A stretch of DNA of 32,942 bases from Oscillospiraceae bacterium (lineage in GTDB: Bacteria > Bacillota > Clostridia > Oscillospirales > Ruminococcaceae): positions 1 through 32,942 of the forward strand of contig JAFXIC010000040.1 in NCBI GenBank assembly GCA_017533485.1, read 5' to 3'. The first letter of the stretch is position 1. Each line of letters starts with the position of its first letter. A program made the position numbers and the translations under genes. The notes beneath the pieces were generated by a model. The model did no database searches. It was not told the origin of the DNA and worked only from the letters and a program-made list of their open reading frames with translations. This document shows, piece after piece, positions 16,513 to 24,452 of the stretch.

Positions 16513-17928
16513 TTAAAGTTTCGCCTGCTCCGCAGGGAGTGTAATCGTAACAGTCGTACCGACCTGCTCCTCGGATTCGATTTCGAGTGTTCCGCCGTGC
16601 ATCGCGATAATTTCGTCTGCGACGGCGAGTCCGATTCCGGAGCCGCGGCGCGTATGATTCGGTTTATAGAATTTTGTTTTAATTTTCGGGAGATCGGACG
16701 CCCGGATGCCGCAGCCATGGTCTTTCACGACAATGCGTACTGTCATAGAATCGGGTGCATCGGCGGTAATTTCCACAAGTCCGCCCTTTTCCGAATACTT
16801 AATGGCATTGTCGATGATATTGATAAAGACCTGACGGATACGGTTCTTATCGCCGTATACAAACGGCAGCATCTCCGGCTCGTCATATGTCACAGTAATT
16901 CCGTCCTTTGCGGCACGCTCCATATAAATCAGCACCGCGTCCCCAAGCTCTGCGAGAATATCCATCGTTGCCTGACGGAGGGTAAAATGGCCGCTCTGCA
17001 TCCGGGAAAAGTCCAGCAGCTCCTCGACCATTTGTGAAAGACGTTCGGTTTCGCCGATAATGACGCGCAGACCTTTCTGTGCGGTCATCGCGTCCACGCC
17101 GCCCGTATCGTTGAGTGTTTCCGCCCAGCCCTTGATGGCAGTCAGCGGCGTCCGGAGCTCATGGGATACGGAGCTGATAAACTCGTTCTTCATTTCCTCC
17201 ATATTCGACAGCTCATCCGCCATATGGTTGATACTGACACAAAGCTCTGCGATTTCGTCCTCGCCTCTTGGATTGATCCGCGCAGAAAAATCACCCTTTG
17301 CGAATTTCTCCGTGCTCGCGTTAATTTCACGGATCGGGCGGATAATCGAACGCATGAAATAAAGACCCATGGTTCCCAGAAGCAGCAGAATCGCAACTGC
17401 GATGCCGCTGATAATCAGCATAAATCCGCGCACGGTATCGTCGATTGCCTCCAGCGAGGTTACAACACGAATCGCACTGTACTCGCTGCTGATTTTAGAA
17501 ATCGGGTAGGTAACCGCCATGATATGCTCATGATTTTCCGTATACATCACGCTGTATCCATAGGAATTGCTGCTGCTCATCGCGCTGTCATAGTCCGGCA
17601 TACTGATGAGCTTTTCGGTGGAGAATCCCGAGGATGTCATCACAATCCGCCCCTCATAGTCAATCGCCATCAGCTCCATCCGTTCTTTTTCGGAAAAGCC
17701 CTCCAGCGTTGCACGAAGCTCGGTATTGACATCCGTTCCCGCATCCTCTGCATACCGTGTCAGAAGACCGTTTACGGCATTCAGCTTAGAAACGAGATAT
17801 TGCTGTGCATAGCTGTAATAATAGCTCTGCACCGACGTTACCATTGTCACCGACACCACAAACAGAATCAGGAAGATGATTCCGAGATTATTCGTCAGCC
17901 AACGGCGTGTAATGCTTTTTTTCGCCAT
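16513..17928 (-). CDS. Two-component sensor histidine kinase
   Basis: The 471-residue membrane kinase has a first transmembrane helix at about 15-34 and an extracellular sensor region to about 168 that looks like a compact PAS/Cache-type fold (LMAIDYEGRIVMTSSGFS). The second helix is at about 169-190, followed by HAMP (FMRSIIRPIREINASTEKFAKGDF) and HisKA with phospho-acceptor His256 (ISSVSHELRTPL). The HATPase domain has the N box (FINIIDNAIKYS), the G1 box (DHGCGI) and the G2 box (GSGIGLAVADEI). The ATG lies 5 bp after the stop of the response-regulator gene with only a weak ribosome binding site, so translation is probably coupled. The architecture resembles PhoR/WalK/ResE kinases. The signal is unknown. 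Confidence 0.93.
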   Translation of the reverse strand: MAKKSITRRWLTNNLGIIFLILFVVSVTMVTSVQSYYYSYAQQYLVSKLNAVNGLLTRYAEDAGTDVNTELRATLEGFSEKERMELMAIDYEGRIVMTSSGFSTEKLISMPDYDSAMSSSNSYGYSVMYTENHEHIMAVTYPISKISSEYSAIRVVTSLEAIDDTVRGFMLIISGIAVAILLLLGTMGLYFMRSIIRPIREINASTEKFAKGDFSARINPRGEDEIAELCVSINHMADELSNMEEMKNEFISSVSHELRTPLTAIKGWAETLNDTGGVDAMTAQKGLRVIIGETERLSQMVEELLDFSRMQSGHFTLRQATMDILAELGDAVLIYMERAAKDGITVTYDEPEMLPFVYGDKNRIRQVFINIIDNAIKYSEKGGLVEITADAPDSMTVRIVVKDHGCGIRASDLPKIKTKFYKPNHTRRGSGIGLAVADEIIAMHGGTLEIESEEQVGTTVTITLPAEQAKL

Positions 17929-17933
17929 CTCGC

Positions 17934-18641
17934 TCAGCCGTTTTCATTCCACTTATAGCCATAGCCCCAGATTGTAATAATATATCTCGGATTCGATGGC
18001 TCATCCTCAATCTTCATGCGGATACGCCGGATATTGACGTCCACAATCTTATCGTCGCCATAATAGCTTTCGCCCCAGATATGCGTTAAGATGCTCGCAC
18101 GATCCAGCGCGGTATTTTTGTTGTTGAGGAAGTATTCAAGAATCTGATACTCGACCTGTGTGAGGTCAATCAGCTCGCCGTTCTTTGTGATGGTACGGCT
18201 CTTCAGGTTCAGCACAAACGGCCCTGATTCGAGCACTGTTGTCTTTTCATTCTTCATGAAGCTCATACAGACTCTGCGGTAGATGGCGTCCACGCGTGCC
18301 GTCAGCTCCGAGGGTGCAAACGGTTTTGTGATATAGTCGTCCGCACCGATCATCAGTCCGTTGACCTTATCCATTTCCTGTGATTTGGCTGTGAGCATGA
18401 TGATACCGAGCGTCGAGGATTTTTCTCTCAGCCGCTTGCAGACTGTAAATCCGTCGATACCGGGCATCATGATATCCAGCAGTACAATATCGAAATTTCC
18501 GCGTTCCTTCTCGAACATCTGGAGACAATCCTCTCCGCAGCATACGTCCACGACCTCATAGCCTGCACGCTTTAAGTTAATCACCACAAAATCGCGGATA
18601 ACTTCTTCGTCTTCACATACCAGAACTCGTTTCATTCTCAT
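17934..18641 (-). CDS. OmpR/PhoB-family response regulator
   Basis: The 235-residue regulator has a receiver domain with acidic pocket CEDEE (9-13), phospho-acceptor Asp56 (FDIVLLDIMMPGIDG) and Lys in TKPFAPSEL. The C-terminal winged helix contains LDRASILTHIWGESYYGDDKIVDVNIRRIRMKIED, the recognition-helix pattern of the OmpR family. It is the cognate partner of the kinase encoded 5 bp downstream. AAAGGAC lies a few bases before the ATG at 18641; a second ATG two codons later is also possible. The regulated genes cannot be told from sequence; no obvious direct-repeat operator was recognised at the operon promoter. Confidence 0.94.
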   Translation of the reverse strand: MRMKRVLVCEDEEVIRDFVVINLKRAGYEVVDVCCGEDCLQMFEKERGNFDIVLLDIMMPGIDGFTVCKRLREKSSTLGIIMLTAKSQEMDKVNGLMIGADDYITKPFAPSELTARVDAIYRRVCMSFMKNEKTTVLESGPFVLNLKSRTITKNGELIDLTQVEYQILEYFLNNKNTALDRASILTHIWGESYYGDDKIVDVNIRRIRMKIEDEPSNPRYIITIWGYGYKWNENG

Positions 18642-18672
18642 GCACCGTCCTTTCTCTGTCGGTTTTCGGTTT

Positions 18673-20028
18673 TTAAAAATATCGCATTCCCAATAAAAGA
18701 TCGCTGCGGGTCAGGGAAAGGGGCGTATCCGCCGTCTCGATTTTCCCGTAATAGCGCAGGTCGCCCTTTTGTCTGAGCAGCAGATAGCCTTCGGATTCTT
18801 TGAGCTCGGCGTCTGCCGCATCGCCGGTCACGGAAAGCCGGAGCAGCGGCTCTCCGACCGAGAGTTCGCCTTCCTCCGCAGTTTTTTCTGCATCCAGCGT
18901 ATAAAATACAATCATATCGTCTTCGGAAATCACGGTCACCTTTTTCTCCCACCGCTGCGGCAGCAGAAATACATAACCATTTTTCCCGGAATAATACGAT
19001 GCCTTCTTCCGCATCAGCGAGCCGCCTCTGCACACATACCAGCTTGTCATCGGCATCTGTTCGGATTCTTCCGCATCCGTATAGCCATAAAAGACGGTCT
19101 GGATCGGGATTTCGATTTCGCCGTCCCCGTCAATGTCCATACTCATACAGCCGGCGGTACGATTGGTCGCGGGATAATTTTCGGGGCTGTCCGCATAGAG
19201 AAGCTTCAGCTTCCGGTCAAAATAGCGGATGACCTCCGTCTGCATGGTTGTCGCACCGGTCATCCCATCGAGATAGACGGCAACACCGTTTTCTTCTTCG
19301 GATGGCAGATCGGACGGATAGGTTCCGTAGAGCAGCCGGCTGATATCCGTAAAGGCATCGGGGAGTGCCAGTTCGGACTGATAATAGCTGCCGGACGCAT
19401 CGAGATGATAAACCCTGATACACGCAGCCTCGGATGCTGACGCGGCGGAAACCAGCAGCAGTTCGTTCGTGCCGTCGCCGTCGAGATCCCGTACATCCAT
19501 CACCGTATATTTTTCCGAAAGTGAGTTCTGGAGGCTGCCGTCAGCATAATGGAGAACCTGTACCGCATGAGCGGCGCCGTCCACTGTGCTGTAACAGAGA
19601 AGCAGGTTGTTCCGGTCATGTGCGCCGAGTTTCCGGACGCTGACGCTTTCGATTTCCGCGCCCAGCGTTGTATAGTCCTTGACCGCTGTCCATGCGCCCT
19701 CATACTGGTCGAGGAGACAGACACGCAGCGGATTTTCCTCTGCTGCTGTTCCGGCGATCTCATAAAACACAATCGCCTCGTCATCTCCGTCATCGTCCAG
19801 ATCCGTAAATGTAAACGCAGAAAGATGCTCACCCGATTTGGGATATTTGAGGCTGATGCCGACGCCTGCCGCAGACTGGAGCTTCTGATAAATTTCTTCC
19901 TGCTGTGCGGTAAGGCGCGGCGCGGAAAGCAGCGTATCAATACCTGCCGTCATATTACAGCCGTCCAGCATCGGCAGCACAGTCATCATACAGACCGCAC
20001 ACCGCAGTCCGATTTTGATATGCAGCAT
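18673..20028 (-). CDS. Putative lipoprotein with DxDxDG calcium-loop-like motifs
   Basis: I do not recognise a named family. The product (about 451 residues) starts with a short basic stretch and hydrophobic signal ending in the lipobox-like LDGC. Three well-spaced EF-loop or FG-GAP/VCBS-like motifs follow: DLDDDGDDEAIVF, DLDGDGTNELLLV and DIDGDGEIEIPIQ. Each is embedded in beta-rich repeats, which suggests a propeller-like extracellular domain that binds divalent metal. I prefer the ATG at 20028 because GAAGG is nine bases upstream; an ATG at 20037 overlaps the citrate synthase stop but has the same site directly against it. It precedes the two-component genes by about 31 bp, so it could feed signals to that kinase; this is only positional. 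Confidence 0.8.
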   Translation of the reverse strand: MLHIKIGLRCAVCMMTVLPMLDGCNMTAGIDTLLSAPRLTAQQEEIYQKLQSAAGVGISLKYPKSGEHLSAFTFTDLDDDGDDEAIVFYEIAGTAAEENPLRVCLLDQYEGAWTAVKDYTTLGAEIESVSVRKLGAHDRNNLLLCYSTVDGAAHAVQVLHYADGSLQNSLSEKYTVMDVRDLDGDGTNELLLVSAASASEAACIRVYHLDASGSYYQSELALPDAFTDISRLLYGTYPSDLPSEEENGVAVYLDGMTGATTMQTEVIRYFDRKLKLLYADSPENYPATNRTAGCMSMDIDGDGEIEIPIQTVFYGYTDAEESEQMPMTSWYVCRGGSLMRKKASYYSGKNGYVFLLPQRWEKKVTVISEDDMIVFYTLDAEKTAEEGELSVGEPLLRLSVTGDAADAELKESEGYLLLRQKGDLRYYGKIETADTPLSLTRSDLLLGMRYF

Positions 20029-20033
20029 CGGAA

Positions 20034-21401
20034 TCATCCTTCACGTTCGGCAAGCGGCTGATAAGCAGTTGCTTTTGCGATCGACTTATATGCGGGGCGA
20101 ATAATCCGTCCGCCCGTCAGCATCTCCTCAATTCTGTGTGCAGACCAGCCGGCGATTCTCGATACCGCGAACATCGGGGTAAACAGATCCTCCGGAATTC
20201 CGAGCATCCGATATACCAGTCCCGAATACATATCTACATTGGCACACACACTTTTTGCTGCCGCACGCGCAGATTTCTCCGCGAGCAGCTGCGGTGTCAG
20301 CCGTTCGATTGTTTCCAGCAGCCGGAAATCTGCTTCGATTTCCTTTCCTTTGGCGAGTTCAAACGCCTTTTCCTTGAGCAGCACTGCTCTCGGATCCGAG
20401 AGTGTATAGACGGCGTGACCCATTCCGTAAACGAGGCCTGCGCGGTCATTTGCTTCGCGTCTGAGCACCTTGCGGATCATATCGGCGACCTGACCTTCAT
20501 CTTCGGTATTCTTGATATTCGCCTTGAAATATTCGAGCTGATTAATGACCTTCTGGTTTGCGCCGCCATGCCGGTAGCCCTTGAGTGCGCCGACAGCCGC
20601 GGCATATGCCGCATAGGGATCGGTGCCCGACGAGGTCAGCACACGACAAGCGAATGCGGAATTATTACCGCCGCCGTGCTCGGCGTGGAGCATCATACAG
20701 ATATCGAGCAGATGGGCTTCTTCAGGCGTATACTGTCTGTCGAGCCGCAGCAGTGAGAGGATGGTCTGCGCATTGGACTCCTCCGGACGAAGCGGATGCA
20801 TCACAAGGCTTTCTCCATCAAAATGCTGTCGTTTCACCTGATAGGCGGAGGTCATGATAACAGGAAGGCGCGCGATCATCGAAATTGCAATCCGCAATTC
20901 ATTTTCAAGCGTCTGGGATTCGCATTCCGGATCATAGGAATAGAGTGCGAGCACCGAACGCGCCATCTTATTCATGATATTATTTGACGGTGCTTTTGCG
21001 ATCATGTCGATCACAAAGCCGTCGGGCAATTCCCGATATTCCGCGAGCAGACTGCGGAATTCGGAAAGTTCTGTTTCCGTCGGGAGCTTTCCGAACAGCA
21101 GCAGATAGGCGGATTCCTCATAGCCGAAGCGTTTTTCCTGTTCGACAGCGCGTACAAGATCCGTAATCTGGTAGCCGCGGTAAATCAGCTCGCCCGGAAT
21201 CGGTTCCAGCTCGCCTTCGTTGAGCACATAGCCATGTACGTTACAGACCTTTGTGAGGCCGGCAACGACACCTGTACCATCCGAGCGGCGCAGGCCCCGA
21301 TTGACCTGAAATTTTTCATACAGCTGCGGATCAATTCTGGAATAATCCCGCAGTCCTTCACATAAAGATTGAATCAGAGCATTGGATTCTGTTTCGTTCA
21401 T
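20034..21401 (-). CDS. gltA: Citrate synthase
   Basis: The 455-residue enzyme condenses oxaloacetate and acetyl-CoA, probably feeding 2-oxoglutarate and glutamate synthesis in an anaerobe. The catalytic residues are all present: His242 (MLHAEHGGGNNSAF), His329 (GMGHAVYTLSDPRA) and Asp390 (NVDMYSG). The fold signatures GALKGYRHGGAN and RIAGWSAHRIEEM are also there. The start at 21401 follows AAAGGA by nine bases; a reading frame extending 18 codons further would run into the promoter. A methylcitrate synthase cannot be excluded, but no propionate genes are nearby. It is the first gene of the long minus-strand run, with the lipoprotein gene starting at its stop codon. Confidence 0.93.
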   Translation of the reverse strand: MNETESNALIQSLCEGLRDYSRIDPQLYEKFQVNRGLRRSDGTGVVAGLTKVCNVHGYVLNEGELEPIPGELIYRGYQITDLVRAVEQEKRFGYEESAYLLLFGKLPTETELSEFRSLLAEYRELPDGFVIDMIAKAPSNNIMNKMARSVLALYSYDPECESQTLENELRIAISMIARLPVIMTSAYQVKRQHFDGESLVMHPLRPEESNAQTILSLLRLDRQYTPEEAHLLDICMMLHAEHGGGNNSAFACRVLTSSGTDPYAAYAAAVGALKGYRHGGANQKVINQLEYFKANIKNTEDEGQVADMIRKVLRREANDRAGLVYGMGHAVYTLSDPRAVLLKEKAFELAKGKEIEADFRLLETIERLTPQLLAEKSARAAAKSVCANVDMYSGLVYRMLGIPEDLFTPMFAVSRIAGWSAHRIEEMLTGGRIIRPAYKSIAKATAYQPLAEREG

Positions 21402-21463
21402 ACGCAAACGTCCTTTCAAGATGATGAAATCGGATACATCGTCAACAATGTACACTTATTATT

Positions 21464-21492
21464 ATTATACCTCGTTTTTCACCCTCTGTCAA
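21464..21492 (-). promoter_or_regulatory. Sigma-A promoter upstream of citrate synthase
   Basis: On the minus strand TTGACA (21492-21487) and TATAAT (21469-21464) are 17 bases apart, a full consensus match. The predicted start near 21457 gives a leader of about 55 nt. This is the only strong promoter I see for the eleven-gene run down to cysE. Confidence 0.9.
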
Positions 21493-21497
21493 GAGGG
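21482..21497. promoter_or_regulatory. Palindrome overlapping the -35 box
   Basis: CCCTCT-GTCA-AGAGGG is a perfect 6-bp inverted repeat with a 4-nt centre that covers the -35 element of the citrate synthase promoter. It could be an operator for a dimeric regulator or chance; no protein can be assigned. Confidence 0.35.
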
Positions 21498-21546
21498 AGA
21501 ACACCGCCTGCGTCATGATTTCCGGAGACAGGGAGGAGAATTCTGG

Positions 21547-22608
21547 ATGAAGCAAAGCCTTGGATTTTATTTCTTTACAGCTGCGGCGATGCTGCTGCTG
21601 CCGGCGGCGTCACTGATGCCGCAGGACACGCTGTCGTTTTCGGGGGATACGGACCTGCTGCGCCGGTCGTTTTTCTCCCCCCAGCCGGACAGTTCCGATG
21701 ACGGGGAATCCGGCGCGGCAGCATCGGCTCCGGAATCGGAAGCATCGGCAGAATCCTATCGTGTACTCGATATTTCAACCGGAGAGGTGCTGGAGGTGCC
21801 GCTGAAAACCTATCTGATCGGGGCGGTCTGCGCGGAGATGCCGGCAACCTTCGAGCCGGAAGCCCTGAAAGCACAGGCTGTCGCGGTTCACACCTATGCA
21901 GAGCGCATCCGCCGCCGGAATCAGCATTCACCCGATCCATCCCTTCTTGGCGCGGACTTTTCCAATGACGCCGGAAAGTATCAGGCATATTATACCGAAA
22001 GCCAGCTCCGGACTGCCTACGGGGATGCATATGAAACCTGTTATGCGAAGGCTGCCGCAGCCGTCGAAGCCGTTGCATCCGAGCTGATTTATCACGAGGG
22101 GGAGCCGATTATTGCCGCGTTTCACGCCATCTCCGGCGGAAAAACAGAATCCTCCGAAGCAATCTGGGGCGAACCGCTTTCCTATCTCGTATCCGTTGAT
22201 TCCGCCGCAGATACAGCTGCACCGCGCTATCAGGAAACCGTCAGCTTCTCGCCCGATGACATCAAAGCTTCGGTGCACAAAGTCTTTCCCGATGTGCAGT
22301 TTTCCGATGACGCGGCAGCTTGGTGCAAGGTGCTGACCGTCAGCGACGCAGGGACTGTCCTGACGATGCAGTGCGGAAATACGGTATGCAGCGGCCAGCA
22401 GGTACGGGAAATGCTGGGGCTTCGTTCAGCGTGTTTTACGATAGAATTTTCTGACGGCGTTTTCCGCTTCACCACAAAAGGCTATGGCCATACAGTCGGC
22501 ATGAGTCAGTACGGTGCAAACGAAATGGCAAAAAACGGCGCGTCCTATAAGGAGATTCTTGCCCACTACTATCCCGATACCACCCTCTCTGCGATCTCCG
22601 TGTCCTAG
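21547..22608 (+). CDS. spoIID: SpoIID/LytB-domain protein
   Basis: The 353-residue protein has one N-terminal hydrophobic helix (about 6-24), a Ser/Ala/Glu-rich linker (45-70), and then a SpoIID domain. The motifs are YLIGAVCAEMPATFEPEALKA with Glu97 at the catalytic position known from SpoIID, AFHAISGGKTESSEAIWG, and the C-terminal GYGHTVGMSQYGANEMA. SpoIID is a lytic transglycosylase that cuts denuded peptidoglycan strands during engulfment, working with SpoIIP and SpoIIM. The length is close to SpoIID, and a vegetative LytB-type paralogue is the alternative. The ATG is supported by GGAGGAG eight bases upstream. It is monocistronic, divergent from citrate synthase, and ends at a strong terminator. 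I see no clear sigma-A promoter for it, which would fit a sporulation sigma factor. Confidence 0.88.
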   Translation: MKQSLGFYFFTAAAMLLLPAASLMPQDTLSFSGDTDLLRRSFFSPQPDSSDDGESGAAASAPESEASAESYRVLDISTGEVLEVPLKTYLIGAVCAEMPATFEPEALKAQAVAVHTYAERIRRRNQHSPDPSLLGADFSNDAGKYQAYYTESQLRTAYGDAYETCYAKAAAAVEAVASELIYHEGEPIIAAFHAISGGKTESSEAIWGEPLSYLVSVDSAADTAAPRYQETVSFSPDDIKASVHKVFPDVQFSDDAAAWCKVLTVSDAGTVLTMQCGNTVCSGQQVREMLGLRSACFTIEFSDGVFRFTTKGYGHTVGMSQYGANEMAKNGASYKEILAHYYPDTTLSAISVS

Positions 22609-22651
22609 GAAAATACCGCACAGAGCTTGCTCTGCGGTGTCGCCCCAGAAG

Positions 22652-22689
22652 AATCCCCCGATTCCGTTTTCTCGGAATCGGGGGATTTT
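22652..22689. terminator. Bidirectional rho-independent terminator between spoIID-like and trpB
   Basis: AATCCCCCGATTCCG and its exact complement form a perfect 15-bp stem with loop TTTTCT, followed by TTTT on the plus strand and a T-rich run on the minus strand. A second smaller hairpin (about 22611-22636, ACCGCA...TGCGGT) lies directly after the spoIID-like stop. Confidence 0.92.
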
Positions 22690-22695
22690 GCGCCA

Positions 22696-24069
22696 TCAGC
22701 CAAGCTTCGGCAGCTTTTCCAGTGCTTTTGCAATTTCCTCGTCCGTCGGGACATAGTCCGTCAGGGTACCGCTGTTATGCTTTTCGTAAGCGACCATATC
22801 AAAATAGCCGGTTCCGGTCAGTCCGAATACAATATTCTTTGTCTCTCCGGTTTCCTTGCATTTCATCGCTTCCTTGATTGCGACACAGATCGCATGAGAG
22901 CTTTCGGGTGCAGGGAGAATGCCCTCGATGCGTGCGAAATCCACCGCAGCCTGAAATACCTCTGTCTGTTTCACCGAGACCGCTTCCATCAGCTTCTGGT
23001 CATACAGTTCGGAGAGTGTGCTGTTCATACCGTGATACCGAAGTCCGCCGGCATGGTTGGGTGCCGGGATATAATCACAGCCCAGCGTATACATCTTCGA
23101 CAGCGGACAGATCATACCCGTATCACAATAATCATAGGCATACGCACCTCTGGTCAGTGACGGACAGGATGCCGGTTCTACGGCAATAAAGCGATAATCT
23201 GCTTCTCCGCGCAGCTTCTCGCCCATAAACGGTGCAATCAGTCCGCCCAGATTCGAACCGCCGCCGGCACAGCCGATGATCACATCTGCCTTGATGCCGT
23301 ACTTATCGAGCGCAGCCTTCGTTTCCAGTCCGATGACCGACTGATGCAGCATGACCTGATTGAGCACCGAGCCGAGTACATAGCGATAGCCCTCGTTTGC
23401 CCCCGCACATTCCACTGCTTCGGAGACCGCGCATCCAAGACTTCCGCCCGTACCGGGATGTTCCGCAAGAATCTTTCTTCCGACTGCGGTAGATTCCGAG
23501 GGGGACGGCGTTACGGATGCACCGTATGTCCGCATCACCTCGCGGCGGAACGGCTTCTGTTCATAGCTTACTTTCACCATGAACACCTTGCAGTCGAGGT
23601 CAAAATATGAGCAGGCCATGGAAAGTGCCGTACCCCACTGGCCGGCGCCGGTTTCGGTTGTGACACCCTTCAAGCCCTGTTTCTTCGCATAGTAAGCCTG
23701 TGCGATCGCAGAATTCAGCTTATGGCTTCCGGACGTATTGTTGCCCTCGAATTTATAGTAGATATGCGCCGGTGTTCCGAGCTTTTTTTCGAGACAGTAT
23801 GCACGTACCAGCGGCGCAGGACGGTACATCTTATAAAAATTCCGGATCTCCTCGGGAATCTCGATGAACGCGTCCGTCGTATTCAGCTCCTGTTCGGCAA
23901 GCTCGCGGCAAAAGACTGCCGACAGCTCGTCGAGTGTTGCAGGCTGATGGGTTTCGGGGTTCAGCATCGGCTCCGGCTTTTTCTGCATATCGGCACGCAG
24001 ATTATACCAAGCCTTTGGCATCTCGTCTTCGGTCAGATAGATTTTGTAGGGGATGTTCTGGTGCTTCAT
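22696..24069 (-). CDS. trpB: Tryptophan synthase beta chain, TrpB2 type
   Basis: The 457-residue PLP enzyme joins indole and serine to tryptophan. The length and N-terminus (YLTEDEMPKAWYNLRAD) fit the TrpB2 subgroup, which is longer than classical TrpB (about 400 residues) and usually lacks a TrpA partner. PLP Lys117 lies in NTSGSHKLNSA, the substrate loop in TETGAGQWG, and the phosphate-binding Gly run in GCAGGGSNLGG. No trpA or other trp gene is adjacent, so it may mainly salvage indole. GGAG lies nine bases before the ATG. The gene is controlled by a T-box leader with a Trp specifier, which supports the assignment to tryptophan supply. Confidence 0.95.
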   Translation of the reverse strand: MKHQNIPYKIYLTEDEMPKAWYNLRADMQKKPEPMLNPETHQPATLDELSAVFCRELAEQELNTTDAFIEIPEEIRNFYKMYRPAPLVRAYCLEKKLGTPAHIYYKFEGNNTSGSHKLNSAIAQAYYAKKQGLKGVTTETGAGQWGTALSMACSYFDLDCKVFMVKVSYEQKPFRREVMRTYGASVTPSPSESTAVGRKILAEHPGTGGSLGCAVSEAVECAGANEGYRYVLGSVLNQVMLHQSVIGLETKAALDKYGIKADVIIGCAGGGSNLGGLIAPFMGEKLRGEADYRFIAVEPASCPSLTRGAYAYDYCDTGMICPLSKMYTLGCDYIPAPNHAGGLRYHGMNSTLSELYDQKLMEAVSVKQTEVFQAAVDFARIEGILPAPESSHAICVAIKEAMKCKETGETKNIVFGLTGTGYFDMVAYEKHNSGTLTDYVPTDEEIAKALEKLPKLG

Positions 24070-24139
24070 GTCAATACGCTCCTTTCATATTTGCGGCAGT
24101 CAATGTGTCGGATGCTGCCGCGGCGGCGGTATCGGGGAC

Positions 24140-24182
24140 AAAAAACGCCCGTCCCCGACAAGATTCTTTGTCAAGGACGAGC
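24140..24182 (-). terminator. T-box intrinsic terminator
   Basis: On the minus strand GCTCGTCCTTGACAA pairs with TTGTCGGGGACGGGC (two U·G pairs in the middle) and is followed by G and six T residues. The beginning of the stem lies just after the T-box sequence, as expected for mutually exclusive antiterminator and terminator forms. Confidence 0.88.
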
Positions 24183-24417
24183 GATGCTCGCGGTGCCACC
24201 TTGATTCACGGCGTATGATAAAAAAGCCGTGCGCTTTGCGGAATACATAGCATATTCCCGACAACTGACGTATGTCCTCACGTCGCAGTTTTACCGGCAT
24301 GAAGCAGCCGACTGCGCCCTCGGCGGGCCATTTGATGCGTTGTTTTCCATCCGGCTCTCAGCATTCCGGACTCTCTGTAGGAGCATCGGCATCTTTATCT
24401 CCGCGTCAACGGTTTCT
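24140..24417 (-). ncRNA. T-box riboswitch, Trp specifier
   Basis: The leader of trpB shows the conserved T-box AAGGTGGCACCGCG at 24202-24189. Stem I has AGAGAG and the GCTGAGAG distal-loop region. A specifier loop is flanked by paired GCGG/CCGC and GATGC/GCATC, and its 3' side reads AAATGGC, so TGG at 24330-24328 is the Trp codon. Uncharged tRNA-Trp would stabilise the antiterminator and allow transcription of trpB. The structure was paired by hand. It fills the only gene-free stretch longer than 300 bases (24070-24429). Confidence 0.93.
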
Positions 24418-24423
24418 GCCTGC

Positions 24424-24452
24424 ATTATATCACACGGTTCCGGATTTGTCAA
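24424..24452 (-). promoter_or_regulatory. Sigma-A promoter of the T-box/trpB unit
   Basis: On the minus strand TTGACA (24452-24447) and TATAAT (24429-24424) have a 17-base spacer. The -35 box and spacer lie inside the last codons of comF, whose stop is at 24432-24430. Confidence 0.9.

Noticed and set aside
24140-24429. Plus-strand frames in the T-box region that could be taken for small genes
   Set aside because: The stretch is explained by T-box structure on the minus strand, including the conserved T-box sequence, specifier loop and terminator.
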